This document shows, one piece after another, positions 16,570 through 24,890 of a stretch of DNA of 39,627 nucleotides. Both the position numbers and the translations under genes were made by a program. Every line of letters starts with the position of its first letter. Position 1 is the first letter of the stretch. The notes beneath the pieces are model-generated. The model did not search any database. It saw only the letters and a program-made list of their open reading frames with translations, and had not been told where the DNA came from. The stretch is from an uncultured Fibrobacter sp. (GTDB lineage: Bacteria; Fibrobacterota; Fibrobacteria; Fibrobacterales; Fibrobacteraceae). Location: NCBI GenBank assembly GCA_946414075.1, contig CAMKNA010000022.1, positions 1 through 39,627 of the forward strand, in the 5' to 3' direction.

Positions 16570-18117
16570 ATGGGTGCAATTCGCTCCAAATTCGCGATTT
16601 TGACACTGGCGGCAGCCTCTCTGGGCCTGTCCGTCTCGGCCTATGGCGAAACCGGCTATTTCCAGATTGGCACGGATTTTGATATCGGCTTTAACGGTGG
16701 GCCTACCGATCCGGAATTCGCTGTGGATACGGCGGATTGGTACGGCCGTAACTGGCGTGGTCTTCGTATTCCACTGGAGAACGCCCGCAGCTACGAAGAA
16801 TCGGTTCACCCCTTCTTCACGCTCAGCTTCCGCGCGGGCTACAAGGATTTCCAGGTGCTCCTGGAAGCGCCCCTCCGCAAGGATATGGAAGCCTGGTATC
16901 AGGACGACTGGAAGACAAACTTCATCTACAAACCTAGCGAGTTGGACATCAATGTCCCTAACAACGCCTACGCCAAGTGGAATAATGGTGTGGGTTATGT
17001 GCAGTTCGGGCGTTTTAGCCCCGATGACCTGAAAATTTCCAAGAACGACATCCTGCTTGGCGGCGCCCCGTACCACGACGGTGTCCTCTGGAAGTTTGAA
17101 CCGGGCATTTTCCGCTATGACTTTATGCTCAGCTCCCTGAACCCCTGGCTGTTCGGGGATGTGGTCGATCGTAGTACGGGTTGCCCGCAGGTGGGGACTG
17201 AAGCCTACAAACAGAAGTGCACGGATCCCGATCGACAGGTGTCAAACCAGCGGAACCGCACCTACACCGACAATGTGAAGAACATGGTGTTCCACCGTTT
17301 TGGTGTGGAAACCAGCAAGTTTTGGGTCTATGTGGTGGAGCAGAGCATGGTGGGGGGGAAGGCTCTGGAATTTCGTTCCATCAGCCCTTTCATCTACTGG
17401 CACGATAATTATGCCACGGGTTACACATCTGCTATGACTTCTTTTGAACTTGGCTACAAGACTTCTGCCGGTGCCAAATTCTACGGGCAGATTAATATGG
17501 AAGACATCAACAGCCCCGTAGGCGAAGACGACGACAAAGGGACGAACCGCTCTATCCTGAACTATATGGCGGGCTATTTCCATCAGGTCAAGACCAACCG
17601 TTTTGGGGAGTACTCCTGGCGCTTCGAGGTGGTTCGCACCGATCCTGCGGCAAACAACAGCAGGCTTCCGCTTCTGAAGTATACCAGCCGGCGCAACTAC
17701 CGCAGCAACTACCGTGAACAAGGTGACTCCGGTTACGCCGACGCCTACTTTGTAGACTATCCTATCGGTTATCGTCGAGGTTCGGACGCTCTTGACCTGT
17801 GGCTGGAGCTGGGCTGGACCTTTGGCGCCCACTCCCTGGCCATTACGGCGGCCTGGCTCCGTCAGGGCGACAAGGAACTTTACACGGATTACGACATTGC
17901 CTTGAATGTGGACGGTGCCACCTCTGGCGTAGAAGAGGCTCAGTATGTGCTGGACATTCAATACCAGCTCAAGTTCAACCAGTGGCTACATTTCTATCTG
18001 GGTGGTGGTGGCCGCAAGTACGAAAACCTGGCCCACATCTCGCACAAGAACGGCATGGACGGCTGGATCCGTTCGGGAATCCAGTTGCAGTTCAATCCTG
18101 TGGACATGAAGTTCTAG
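16570..18117 (+). CDS. Predicted outer-membrane beta-barrel protein
   Basis: 515 residues with a clear signal peptide (cleavage likely after VSAYG, near residue 26). The mature part is rich in aromatic residues and alternates polar and hydrophobic positions, with many candidate beta strands and a terminal Phe, as in outer-membrane barrels. Phrases such as 'GYVQFGRF', 'DFMLSSLNPWLF', 'HRFGVETSKFWVYVVEQ' and 'ISPFIYWHDNY' recall Wzi-like or porin-like barrels, but I would not assign a substrate. No ribosome site is evident; a TAGATTAT box lies at 16556-16563, just before the start. The gene stands alone, after the dcw operon and convergent with the repeat lipoproteins. Confidence 0.6.
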   Translation: MGAIRSKFAILTLAAASLGLSVSAYGETGYFQIGTDFDIGFNGGPTDPEFAVDTADWYGRNWRGLRIPLENARSYEESVHPFFTLSFRAGYKDFQVLLEAPLRKDMEAWYQDDWKTNFIYKPSELDINVPNNAYAKWNNGVGYVQFGRFSPDDLKISKNDILLGGAPYHDGVLWKFEPGIFRYDFMLSSLNPWLFGDVVDRSTGCPQVGTEAYKQKCTDPDRQVSNQRNRTYTDNVKNMVFHRFGVETSKFWVYVVEQSMVGGKALEFRSISPFIYWHDNYATGYTSAMTSFELGYKTSAGAKFYGQINMEDINSPVGEDDDKGTNRSILNYMAGYFHQVKTNRFGEYSWRFEVVRTDPAANNSRLPLLKYTSRRNYRSNYREQGDSGYADAYFVDYPIGYRRGSDALDLWLELGWTFGAHSLAITAAWLRQGDKELYTDYDIALNVDGATSGVEEAQYVLDIQYQLKFNQWLHFYLGGGGRKYENLAHISHKNGMDGWIRSGIQLQFNPVDMKF

Positions 18118-18140
18118 CGCCGTATCCTACGGGGTTCCTA

Positions 18141-20273
18141 TCACTTTTCAGAAATTCTCTGGAAATCCTTGTAGGTCACCGAATTGATGACTTCGCCGTT
18201 TGAGTCGTACTCGTTATAGGTTCCGTCCTTTATTTTGAAGTCCCCATTTTCTTCGGCAAGGGTTCCGGTGATGTCGGCCTTGATTTTTCCGTCTTCGTAA
18301 AAGACCTTGTAATGGTTGGGTAGTTCCGCGGAAAAGGCGATGTTTCCGTTTTCATACCAGTATTTTTTGCTTATCAATTTTTTGTCTTTGTATTTTAGAA
18401 GAATCTCTGTTTGCCCATTTTCATACCAACTCTTGACGGAGCAGTCTTCAAAGATTATCTTCTTGTTCTCGTAGTGGAATTTTCCTGAAATATCCCGAGA
18501 AATCTTGCCGTTTGGGAAGTATGTTTTACGAAATCCTTTTGACAAATCTTCTTCAATTACCAGAGTCCCATTTTCATCCCAGATTTTTTTGCCTATTGTT
18601 TTTTTATCTTTGAATTGTTCTTGAGCTTGCGGTTTCCCATTGTTGAAGTACAAGGTTTGATAGCCGGTTTCTACCAGCACTCCTTTTTCGCCAGTAAATC
18701 CCTTGAATCCTTTCGCTTCTAGACGGAGTGTCCCGTTTTCATAGTATTTGTAATAGCCTGCCGAGATATCCCATTCTGTAGATAAAGTTCCATCTTCGTT
18801 CCATTGCTTAGATGAATAGGGCTCTTTGTCTTTGTAGTTTTTGTGTTCCTTTATCTGCCCGTTTTCATAATATTCTTTTTTAAAGCCGTTTTCAACTTCG
18901 ACATTAGTCGGTGAAGACCAATATAGCCCAGTCGTCTCTTTCTTTATTTTTCCGTTGTCCCAATATTCCTTGTAATGTTTTGGAAAATCTAAATCTTTTA
19001 TCAATGCCCCATTTTTGTTCCATTCCTTTAGCGTAACGACTTGTTTGTTTTTCCAGTTGTTTTGTTGACTGATTTTTCCGTTTTCAAAATAAACCTCCGA
19101 GTGTCCGCTGTCCACACGGATGACGCCCTGATCGTCTCTATAAAGGAGTCCTGTCAATATGGCCTTTGGCTTTCCGTCGTCCCAATATTCTTTAAAATAA
19201 TTCGGGAAAAAATATTCCTGTCTCAATATGCCGTTTTCATACCATGTCTTGCCTTCAATGGGTAGCTTGTTCTTCCATTCGCCTTGTTCTTTGATTTCTC
19301 CGTTCTCGAAATATACTTCCGAGTGTCCGCTATCCACGCTGATGACGCCTTGATCATCTCTATAAAGGAGACCTGTCAATATATTTTTGAGTTTTCCATT
19401 GTCCCAATATTTTTTGAAATAATTAGGGTTACTCCATTCTTTTACTAATACTCCGCTTTCGTTCCATTGTCTACTTGCAACAGGTCGTTTGTTTTTCCAG
19501 TCATTTTGTTCATTGATTTGTCCATTTTCGAAATATATTTCGGAATGCCCGCTATCCACGGAGCAAAGGTTTCTTCCTCCTTCACCATCCGTTCTGTAGA
19601 GTACGCCTTCTCCTTTTTGCTTTATTTTCCCGTCATCCCAGTATTCGGTGCATTTTTTTTGGAAATCTAAATCTTTTATCAACACCCCATTTTTGTTCCA
19701 CTCCTTTAGCGTAACGACTAGTTTGTTTTTCCAGTTGTTTTTTTGCTTTATTTCCCCGTTTTTGAAATAAACTTCCGAGTGTCCGCTATCTACGCGAAAG
19801 ACGCCCTGATCGTTTCTATAAAGGACTCCAGTCAATATCTCTTTTGGTTTTCCGTTGTCCCAATACACCTTGGCGTATTTAGGGAAATCAATTTCTCCAA
19901 CTAACACGCCGTCCTTTACAAAGGAACTATAGTTCCCTTTTTTTAGTTCATAGCTGTTCTGCCCATCGAGCGAGTCGTAGGTGACGGAAGCAACAGGCTT
20001 GTACTGCCCGCCTTCCTTTTTGAACAGCGTGTCAATCCTGCCGTCGGTCACGTGGTAGTAATATTGCCCTGGAACGGAATCAATGGCTTTCTTGAATACG
20101 GAATGGGCGAATTCCGGCATGCTAGAGACAAGGCTGTCCGCCATAGGCGTACCTGCCTTGAACAGACTCGAATTATCTTCCCCTTTCTTTTGTGCCGAAG
20201 AATCCGTACCGGCACAGCCGATGATGATTGTCCCGATGAACAGAGTCGATAAAAAAGAGAAAAAGGGTTTCAT
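18141..20273 (-). CDS. YwqK/MORN-repeat lipoprotein A
   Basis: 710 residues from the ATG at 20273, preceded by GGAGG. A lipoprotein signal ends at Cys20 (lipobox IIGC). Residues about 35-134 form a domain shared with the upstream paralogue ('AGTPMADSL', 'YYYHVTDGRIDTLFKKE'). From residue 135 to the end there are about eight repeats of roughly 74 residues, each with 'YWDNGKxK', 'LTGLLYRDDQG', 'DSGHSEVYFENGxI' and 'W.ENG.L' blocks; the later copies are more diverged. Such units match YwqK/MORN_2 repeats, which form beta-hairpin arrays; their role is not established. It follows lipoprotein B by 16 bp, so the two form an operon. The DNA is visibly more AT-rich than the flanking genes, which may mean transfer or relaxed selection. 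Confidence 0.75.
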   Translation of the reverse strand: MKPFFSFLSTLFIGTIIIGCAGTDSSAQKKGEDNSSLFKAGTPMADSLVSSMPEFAHSVFKKAIDSVPGQYYYHVTDGRIDTLFKKEGGQYKPVASVTYDSLDGQNSYELKKGNYSSFVKDGVLVGEIDFPKYAKVYWDNGKPKEILTGVLYRNDQGVFRVDSGHSEVYFKNGEIKQKNNWKNKLVVTLKEWNKNGVLIKDLDFQKKCTEYWDDGKIKQKGEGVLYRTDGEGGRNLCSVDSGHSEIYFENGQINEQNDWKNKRPVASRQWNESGVLVKEWSNPNYFKKYWDNGKLKNILTGLLYRDDQGVISVDSGHSEVYFENGEIKEQGEWKNKLPIEGKTWYENGILRQEYFFPNYFKEYWDDGKPKAILTGLLYRDDQGVIRVDSGHSEVYFENGKISQQNNWKNKQVVTLKEWNKNGALIKDLDFPKHYKEYWDNGKIKKETTGLYWSSPTNVEVENGFKKEYYENGQIKEHKNYKDKEPYSSKQWNEDGTLSTEWDISAGYYKYYENGTLRLEAKGFKGFTGEKGVLVETGYQTLYFNNGKPQAQEQFKDKKTIGKKIWDENGTLVIEEDLSKGFRKTYFPNGKISRDISGKFHYENKKIIFEDCSVKSWYENGQTEILLKYKDKKLISKKYWYENGNIAFSAELPNHYKVFYEDGKIKADITGTLAEENGDFKIKDGTYNEYDSNGEVINSVTYKDFQRISEK
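18144..19871 (-). repeat. Coding repeat array, about 222-bp unit, 8 copies
   Basis: This covers the repeat part of lipoprotein A. The first four copies (3'-most on the plus strand) are closely alike and align in phase with those of lipoprotein B; the last four are diverged, and the final one is short. Confidence 0.7.
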
Positions 20274-20289
20274 TGCTTTTTCCTCCGCA

Positions 20290-23238
20290 TCACTTTTCTG
20301 ATATTCTCTGGAAATCCTTGTAGGTTGCGGAATAAGTAGATTCGCCATTGGGGGCGTATTCCTTATATATTCCGTCCTTAATATTGAAGGAGCCGTCGTC
20401 TTCGACAATTGTTCCGGTGACTTCGACCTTGAGCTTCCCGTCATCGTAAAATTCCCTGTAGCGGTTTGGCAGTTCTGCAAGGATTGTTACGATTCCGTTT
20501 TCATTCCATACGGTTTTTCCAACCAACTTTTTTTTCTTATAGATTATTTTTTGCGATAGTTTTCCATTGTCATGGTAATATGTTTTCCTGGCGCCATCCT
20601 GTATTTGAATTTCCTTTTGTTCGTCATAGTACAAAGTTCCCTCTTCTTCGGCCAAAAGAATCCCGTCGGGGAAATAGACTTTTCGGTACTTGGGGAAATT
20701 GGTTTCAAATCCTAAAATCCCGTTTTCATACCACTCTTTTTCGGAGGCGCTTTCCAGGATTACGTCCCCATCGTCATCGAAGTGGAATTTTCCTGATACT
20801 TCCTGACCGAGTTTGCCGTCAGTGAGGTATTTCTTGTGAAAACCTTTTGAAACATCTCCCTCTACCTTTAGGGCTCCGTTTTCATACCACACTCTTTTGC
20901 TAATCAGTTTTTTTTCTTTGTAATTTTCATGTAGACTCATCTGTCCGTTTTCATAATATGCCTTCCAGTATCCGTCTTGTATTTGGATTTTATTCTGATC
21001 GTCATAATATAATGTTCCGTTCTTTTCAATATAAATGTCTCCGTTGTCGGCATAAAACCTTTCGTATTTCGGGAAAACAAGTTCATATTCTAGTTTCCCG
21101 TTTTCTTGCCACATTTTTTGGGCAATTATTTTTTTGTCTTTGAAATTTTCATATACAATCATTTGTCCATTTTCATGATAATATTTGCGGAAACCGTCCT
21201 GTACTTGGATTTCATTCTGTTCGTCACGATATAATGTTCCCACCGACTCAAAAAGTAGAGTTCCGTTGTCGGAATAAATCTTCTTATATTCCGGGAATTT
21301 GAAGTCTAGTTCCAGAGTGCCATTTTTATGCCATGTCTTGCCTACAATGAGAATGCTGTCTTTATAATCACTTTGCTCAAGGATTTCGCCTCTTTCTGAA
21401 TATTTTTCCGAATGACCGCTTTCCAATTGGATAGAACCCTGAGAGTCCATGTAAAGAATGCCGGTCACTATGGTTTTGGGTTTCCCGTTATCCCAATATT
21501 CCTTGAAATGTTTAGGGACCTCAATATCTTTTGTCAACGTTCCGTTTTCGTTCCATTCTTTTTGTGCAACGAGTTGCTTGTTTTTCCATTCGTTTTTTTG
21601 TTCAATCTTCCCGTTTTCGAAATACGTTTCCGATTGTCCGCTATCTGCCCGAAAAACGCCTTGATCGTCCCTATAAAGGAGACCTGTTATTATCTCTTTA
21701 GGCTTTCCGTTGTCCCAATATTTCTTGAAATATTTTGGGAAATCTAGATCTACTGTTAGCACTCCGTTTTCATTCCATTGCTTGCTTGCAACGCCCTGCT
21801 TGTCCCTCCAGTCGTTTTTCTGATAAATTTTCCCGTTTTCGAAATACGTTTCCGAGTGTCCGCTATCCAAAGCGAAATCACCTTCATCATTTATGTAAAG
21901 GAGGCCTGTCAATATTTCTTTGAGGCTTCCGTTGTCCCAATATTTCTTGAAATATTTTGGGAAATCTAGTTCTACTACTAGGACCCCTTCCTCGTTCCAC
22001 TGCTTGCTTGCAATGGCCTGTTTGTCCTTCCAGTCGTTCTGTTCTTTTGTTTTCCCATTCTCGAAATAACTTTCCGAGTGTCCGCTGTCTACTTTGATAA
22101 AGCCTTGATCATCTCTATAAAGGAGGCCTGTCATCACACATTTTGGCGTTCCGTTGTCCCAATATTCCTTGTAGTATTTTGAAAAATCTAACTCTTTTAT
22201 CAACACCCCGTTTTCGTTCCATTCCCTGCTTGCGGTGGGCAGCTTGTCCTTCCAATCGTTTTGTTGCTGAATTTTCCCGTTTTCAAAATATACTTCCGAA
22301 TGCCCGCTATCTACCCGAAGGCCGCCATGATCGGCTCTATAAAGGATTCCTGTTGCCAATTGTCTTATTTTTCCGTTATCCCAATATTCTTTAGTAGATT
22401 TCGGGAAATCCAGCTCTATTATTAATACACCGTTTTCATTCCATTGTTTGGTTGCGACGGGTTGTTTGTCCTTCCAGTCGTTCTGTTCTTTTATTTTCCC
22501 ATTCTCGAAATAAATTTCCGAGTGCCCGCTATCCAAGGCAAAATTACCTTCATCATCTATGTAAAGGTGGCCTGTTAATGTTTCTTTGAGGTTTCCTTTG
22601 TCCCAATATTCCTTAATAGATTTTGGATAATCTAGTTCTACTGTTAGTACTCCGTCTTTATTCCATTGCTTGCCCGCGACGGGTTGTTTGTCTCTCCATT
22701 CGTTTTGCTGGTAAATTTTCCCGTTTTCGTAATATATTTCCGAATGCCCGCTATCCACTTGGATAATGCCTTGATCATCTCTATAAAGGATTCCCGTTGC
22801 CATTTTTTTTGTTTTTCCATTATCCCAATATGCTTTGGTATATTTTGGGAAACACATTTCTCCTACTAACACATCGTCTTTTATAGTGTAATTATAGTCG
22901 CCTTTTTTTAGTTCATAGTTGCTTTGGTCGTTGGGAGAATCGTAAGCGATAGAAACGACTGGCTTGTATTGTCCGTCTTCCTTTTTGAACAGAGTGTCAA
23001 CTCTGCCGTCTGTGGCGTGGTAGTAGTATTCCCCTGGGATGGAATCGATGGATCCCTTGAATATTGAAAGGGCAAATTCGGGCATTTTAGCGGCAAGGGT
23101 GTCTGCAACAGGCGTTCCTGCCTTGGGCAGGTCCGGTCTTTTCTCAACCTTCCTTTGTGCCGATGAATCTGCTCCGGCACAACTGACTAATGCCATTCCA
23201 ATGAATAGCGGCAACAACCTTTTGTAGACGAATTTCAT
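20290..23238 (-). CDS. YwqK/MORN-repeat lipoprotein B (giant paralogue)
   Basis: 982 residues. The lipoprotein signal ends at Cys20 (ALVSC). An N-terminal domain to about residue 134 matches that of lipoprotein A, then come about 12 units of 74 residues. Units 1-7 are near-uniform (for example KEYWDNG, TGLLYRDDQG, DSGHSE, YFENGKI, KQWNENGVL), while units 8-12 drift, and unit 10 is about 22 residues shorter. The protein ends with the same 'TYKDFQRISEK' as lipoprotein A. An exposed, very long beta-hairpin rod on the outer or inner membrane is the simplest picture (inference). A toxin-antitoxin link is often attached to YwqK names, but no toxin gene is seen here. Confidence 0.75.
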   Translation of the reverse strand: MKFVYKRLLPLFIGMALVSCAGADSSAQRKVEKRPDLPKAGTPVADTLAAKMPEFALSIFKGSIDSIPGEYYYHATDGRVDTLFKKEDGQYKPVVSIAYDSPNDQSNYELKKGDYNYTIKDDVLVGEMCFPKYTKAYWDNGKTKKMATGILYRDDQGIIQVDSGHSEIYYENGKIYQQNEWRDKQPVAGKQWNKDGVLTVELDYPKSIKEYWDKGNLKETLTGHLYIDDEGNFALDSGHSEIYFENGKIKEQNDWKDKQPVATKQWNENGVLIIELDFPKSTKEYWDNGKIRQLATGILYRADHGGLRVDSGHSEVYFENGKIQQQNDWKDKLPTASREWNENGVLIKELDFSKYYKEYWDNGTPKCVMTGLLYRDDQGFIKVDSGHSESYFENGKTKEQNDWKDKQAIASKQWNEEGVLVVELDFPKYFKKYWDNGSLKEILTGLLYINDEGDFALDSGHSETYFENGKIYQKNDWRDKQGVASKQWNENGVLTVDLDFPKYFKKYWDNGKPKEIITGLLYRDDQGVFRADSGQSETYFENGKIEQKNEWKNKQLVAQKEWNENGTLTKDIEVPKHFKEYWDNGKPKTIVTGILYMDSQGSIQLESGHSEKYSERGEILEQSDYKDSILIVGKTWHKNGTLELDFKFPEYKKIYSDNGTLLFESVGTLYRDEQNEIQVQDGFRKYYHENGQMIVYENFKDKKIIAQKMWQENGKLEYELVFPKYERFYADNGDIYIEKNGTLYYDDQNKIQIQDGYWKAYYENGQMSLHENYKEKKLISKRVWYENGALKVEGDVSKGFHKKYLTDGKLGQEVSGKFHFDDDGDVILESASEKEWYENGILGFETNFPKYRKVYFPDGILLAEEEGTLYYDEQKEIQIQDGARKTYYHDNGKLSQKIIYKKKKLVGKTVWNENGIVTILAELPNRYREFYDDGKLKVEVTGTIVEDDGSFNIKDGIYKEYAPNGESTYSATYKDFQRISEK
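20293..22836 (-). repeat. Coding repeat array, 222-bp unit, about 12 copies
   Basis: This covers the repeat part of lipoprotein B. On the plus strand the same words recur once per unit, such as CTATAAAGGA and TCCGAGTGTCCGCTATC. High similarity between neighbouring units points to expansion by unequal recombination. Confidence 0.75.
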
Positions 23239-23272
23239 CGGCCCCCTCCCCGGGAAAAATAGTATCCCTATG

Positions 23273-23294
23273 CTTGAAAGATATATTTTTCAAG
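23273..23294. promoter_or_regulatory. Palindrome upstream of the repeat-lipoprotein operon
   Basis: A 22-bp near-palindrome, CTTGAAA on the left and TTTCAAG on the right, with 10 of 11 pairs matching. It lies 35 bp before the start of lipoprotein B; a TTGACA on the minus strand lies just upstream, at about 23307-23312. It could be an operator or a 5' leader hairpin. Confidence 0.4.
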
Positions 23295-23312
23295 TATAAA
23301 GGGTACTTGTCA

Positions 23313-23329
23313 AGGCTCATAAAGAGCCT
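23313..23329 (-). terminator. Weak hairpin downstream of holA
   Basis: AGGCTC and GAGCCT form a 6-bp stem around a 5-base loop, 24 bp beyond the holA stop. No T-run follows on the minus strand, so it is at best a weak terminator. Confidence 0.3.
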
Positions 23330-23352
23330 ATATGGGGTTTGAGCTTTCGAAA

Positions 23353-24324
23353 TTACCGCACCACAAGGGCGGCAATGGCCAGCTCCTGGCTGATGCGGGT
23401 GGAGCACTTTCCACTCTTGATTTCAAAGTCCAGGTCGGCAAGCCTGCGGATGACGCGGCAGAGTAGGGGCTTTCCCCAGCGGCGGGCGCATTCGGGGGCC
23501 TTTCCCTTCACATTGAAAATAAAGTCGTTCTTGCCCAGTTCGGCGGCGGCATCTTTCGGCGTCATGCCTTTTGCGAGCAGGGAAGAGAAGTTCATCAGAT
23601 CCACGGCGTAGTAGTAGAGCGACGCCACAATCTGTACCGCCTGTACGCCGTTGTTCAGCATCTCGTTCAATTTTTTAGCGTAGGTCTTGGCGTCCCGCAT
23701 GCCGAAGTAGTCGTTAATCTCGTAGGCCACGATTTTTCGCTGGGGAACCACCATGGTCTTTACCAGGTCCAGCGTAATCTTTTGGCAGTCGGGGGAGAAG
23801 AGGAGAATCTTGTCTACCTCTTCGCAGACCAGCTTGGTATCGGTGCCGAGAGCTTCGGCCAGATACTGGCAGGCGTCCTTGTCGATGGCCTTCTTGAAAT
23901 GGGAGGGGATGACTGAAGCTATCCAGTCGGCCATCTTGTAGGCCTTGGGCTCGTCGTATTCCTTCTCGATTTCGCCCGCCTTTTTTAGGGCCTTGAAAAG
24001 CTCCGTGTTGGCGGCGAGAGTCTCGAAGTCCAGCAGCAGCTTGCACTGGGGACTGTGACTAAGCCATTTGGCGAGAGACTTGGTGTCGTCGGCCTTGAGG
24101 GCTTCGGCCTTGCGTACCACCACGGCCTGTTCCGGGCTGAACATGGACACGGAATCGCAGGCGCTGATGACGGCCTCGGCGATAGAGGGAATGTTGGTGT
24201 CCGTGGCGTACAGGATCTGCTTGGAAAGAGGGTCGTCTTTCCGCTCGCCCAGGGCATCGGCGATGAATTTTTCGATGCGGATGTCCTTGGAGAACTGGTC
24301 CTTGCCTATCAGGGCGACAATCAT
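23353..24324 (-). CDS. holA: DNA polymerase III subunit delta (clamp loader)
   Basis: 323 residues. HolA is the clamp-loader subunit that opens the beta sliding clamp. The N-terminal 'IVALIGKDQFSKDIRIEKFI' matches the start of delta subunits, followed by 'VSMFSPEQAVVVRKAEAL' and the middle 'HFKKAIDKDACQYLAEALGTD...' helices; the C-terminal collar domain carries 'YYYAVDLMNFSSLLAKG'. Sequence conservation in this family is low, but the pattern and length agree. It lies 21 bp after greA and is probably co-transcribed with it. Confidence 0.8.
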   Translation of the reverse strand: MIVALIGKDQFSKDIRIEKFIADALGERKDDPLSKQILYATDTNIPSIAEAVISACDSVSMFSPEQAVVVRKAEALKADDTKSLAKWLSHSPQCKLLLDFETLAANTELFKALKKAGEIEKEYDEPKAYKMADWIASVIPSHFKKAIDKDACQYLAEALGTDTKLVCEEVDKILLFSPDCQKITLDLVKTMVVPQRKIVAYEINDYFGMRDAKTYAKKLNEMLNNGVQAVQIVASLYYYAVDLMNFSSLLAKGMTPKDAAAELGKNDFIFNVKGKAPECARRWGKPLLCRVIRRLADLDFEIKSGKCSTRISQELAIAALVVR

Positions 24325-24345
24325 TCTTGCCTCTGCCAGGGCGCC

Positions 24346-24816
24346 TTACTTGAAGTCGATGATTTCGAAGGTGTTCACGCCCTTGGGGGTGGTCACTTCT
24401 ACCGTGTCACCGCGCTTTTTTCCCATGAGGGCGGCCCCGATGGGGCTCTTGAAGCTGATTTTCCCGTTGAGGGCGTCCACGCTTTCGGGGGAGACCAGTT
24501 GGTACACCACGTCGCGCTTGGTCTTCAGGTTCTTGACGGTGACGGTGGCACCGAAACGGATACTGTCGGAAGAGGCGTCGAAGGCGACCACTTCGGCACG
24601 GGCCAGCTGGTCTTGTAGCTTGGGCAGCTCCACATTGTCGATGGCGGCGAGCCTTTCCTTGGCGGCATGGTATTCCGCATTTTCGCTTAAATCGCCCTGT
24701 GCGCGGGCGTCAACCAATTCCTGCAGGACGCGGGGGCGTTCTACATTTTTTAAATTATTGAGGTCCTTAACGAGCTGGTCGTAGGCTTCCTGTGTAAACG
24801 GGATTTTCTTTTCCAT
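24346..24816 (-). CDS. greA: Transcription elongation factor GreA
   Basis: 156 residues, typical length. GreA rescues backtracked RNA polymerase by stimulating transcript cleavage. The N-terminal coiled coil has 'DARAQGDLSENAEYHAAKE', whose acidic D and E at the tip act in the polymerase channel; the C-terminal FKBP-like domain has 'SPIGAALMGKKRGDTVEV'. It is divergent from argJ, with 74 bp between the starts. Confidence 0.96.
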   Translation of the reverse strand: MEKKIPFTQEAYDQLVKDLNNLKNVERPRVLQELVDARAQGDLSENAEYHAAKERLAAIDNVELPKLQDQLARAEVVAFDASSDSIRFGATVTVKNLKTKRDVVYQLVSPESVDALNGKISFKSPIGAALMGKKRGDTVEVTTPKGVNTFEIIDFK

Positions 24817-24890
24817 GCTCTACAAGGTAAAAATTTAACGGCGTTTTGTGGGGCGAAAGGTCCCAAAGGACGCTTTTTGCAGGAGTCGAT

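Noticed and set aside
20274..20480. 69-residue N-terminal extension of lipoprotein A
   Set aside because: It runs into the 3' end of lipoprotein B in another frame; the ATG at 20273 has a GGAGG site and begins a perfect lipoprotein signal.
18144..22836. CRISPR array or non-coding tandem repeat
   Set aside because: The repeats are 222 bp, in frame, diverge like protein repeats and have no spacers.
18141..23238. Toxin-antitoxin module, as YwqK proteins are sometimes annotated
   Set aside because: No small toxin gene is next to either lipoprotein, and their size and lipid anchor do not fit an antitoxin.
24846..24890. Earlier in-frame start for argJ
   Set aside because: The extra 15 residues are not conserved and the ATG at 24891 has a well-placed CAGGAG.
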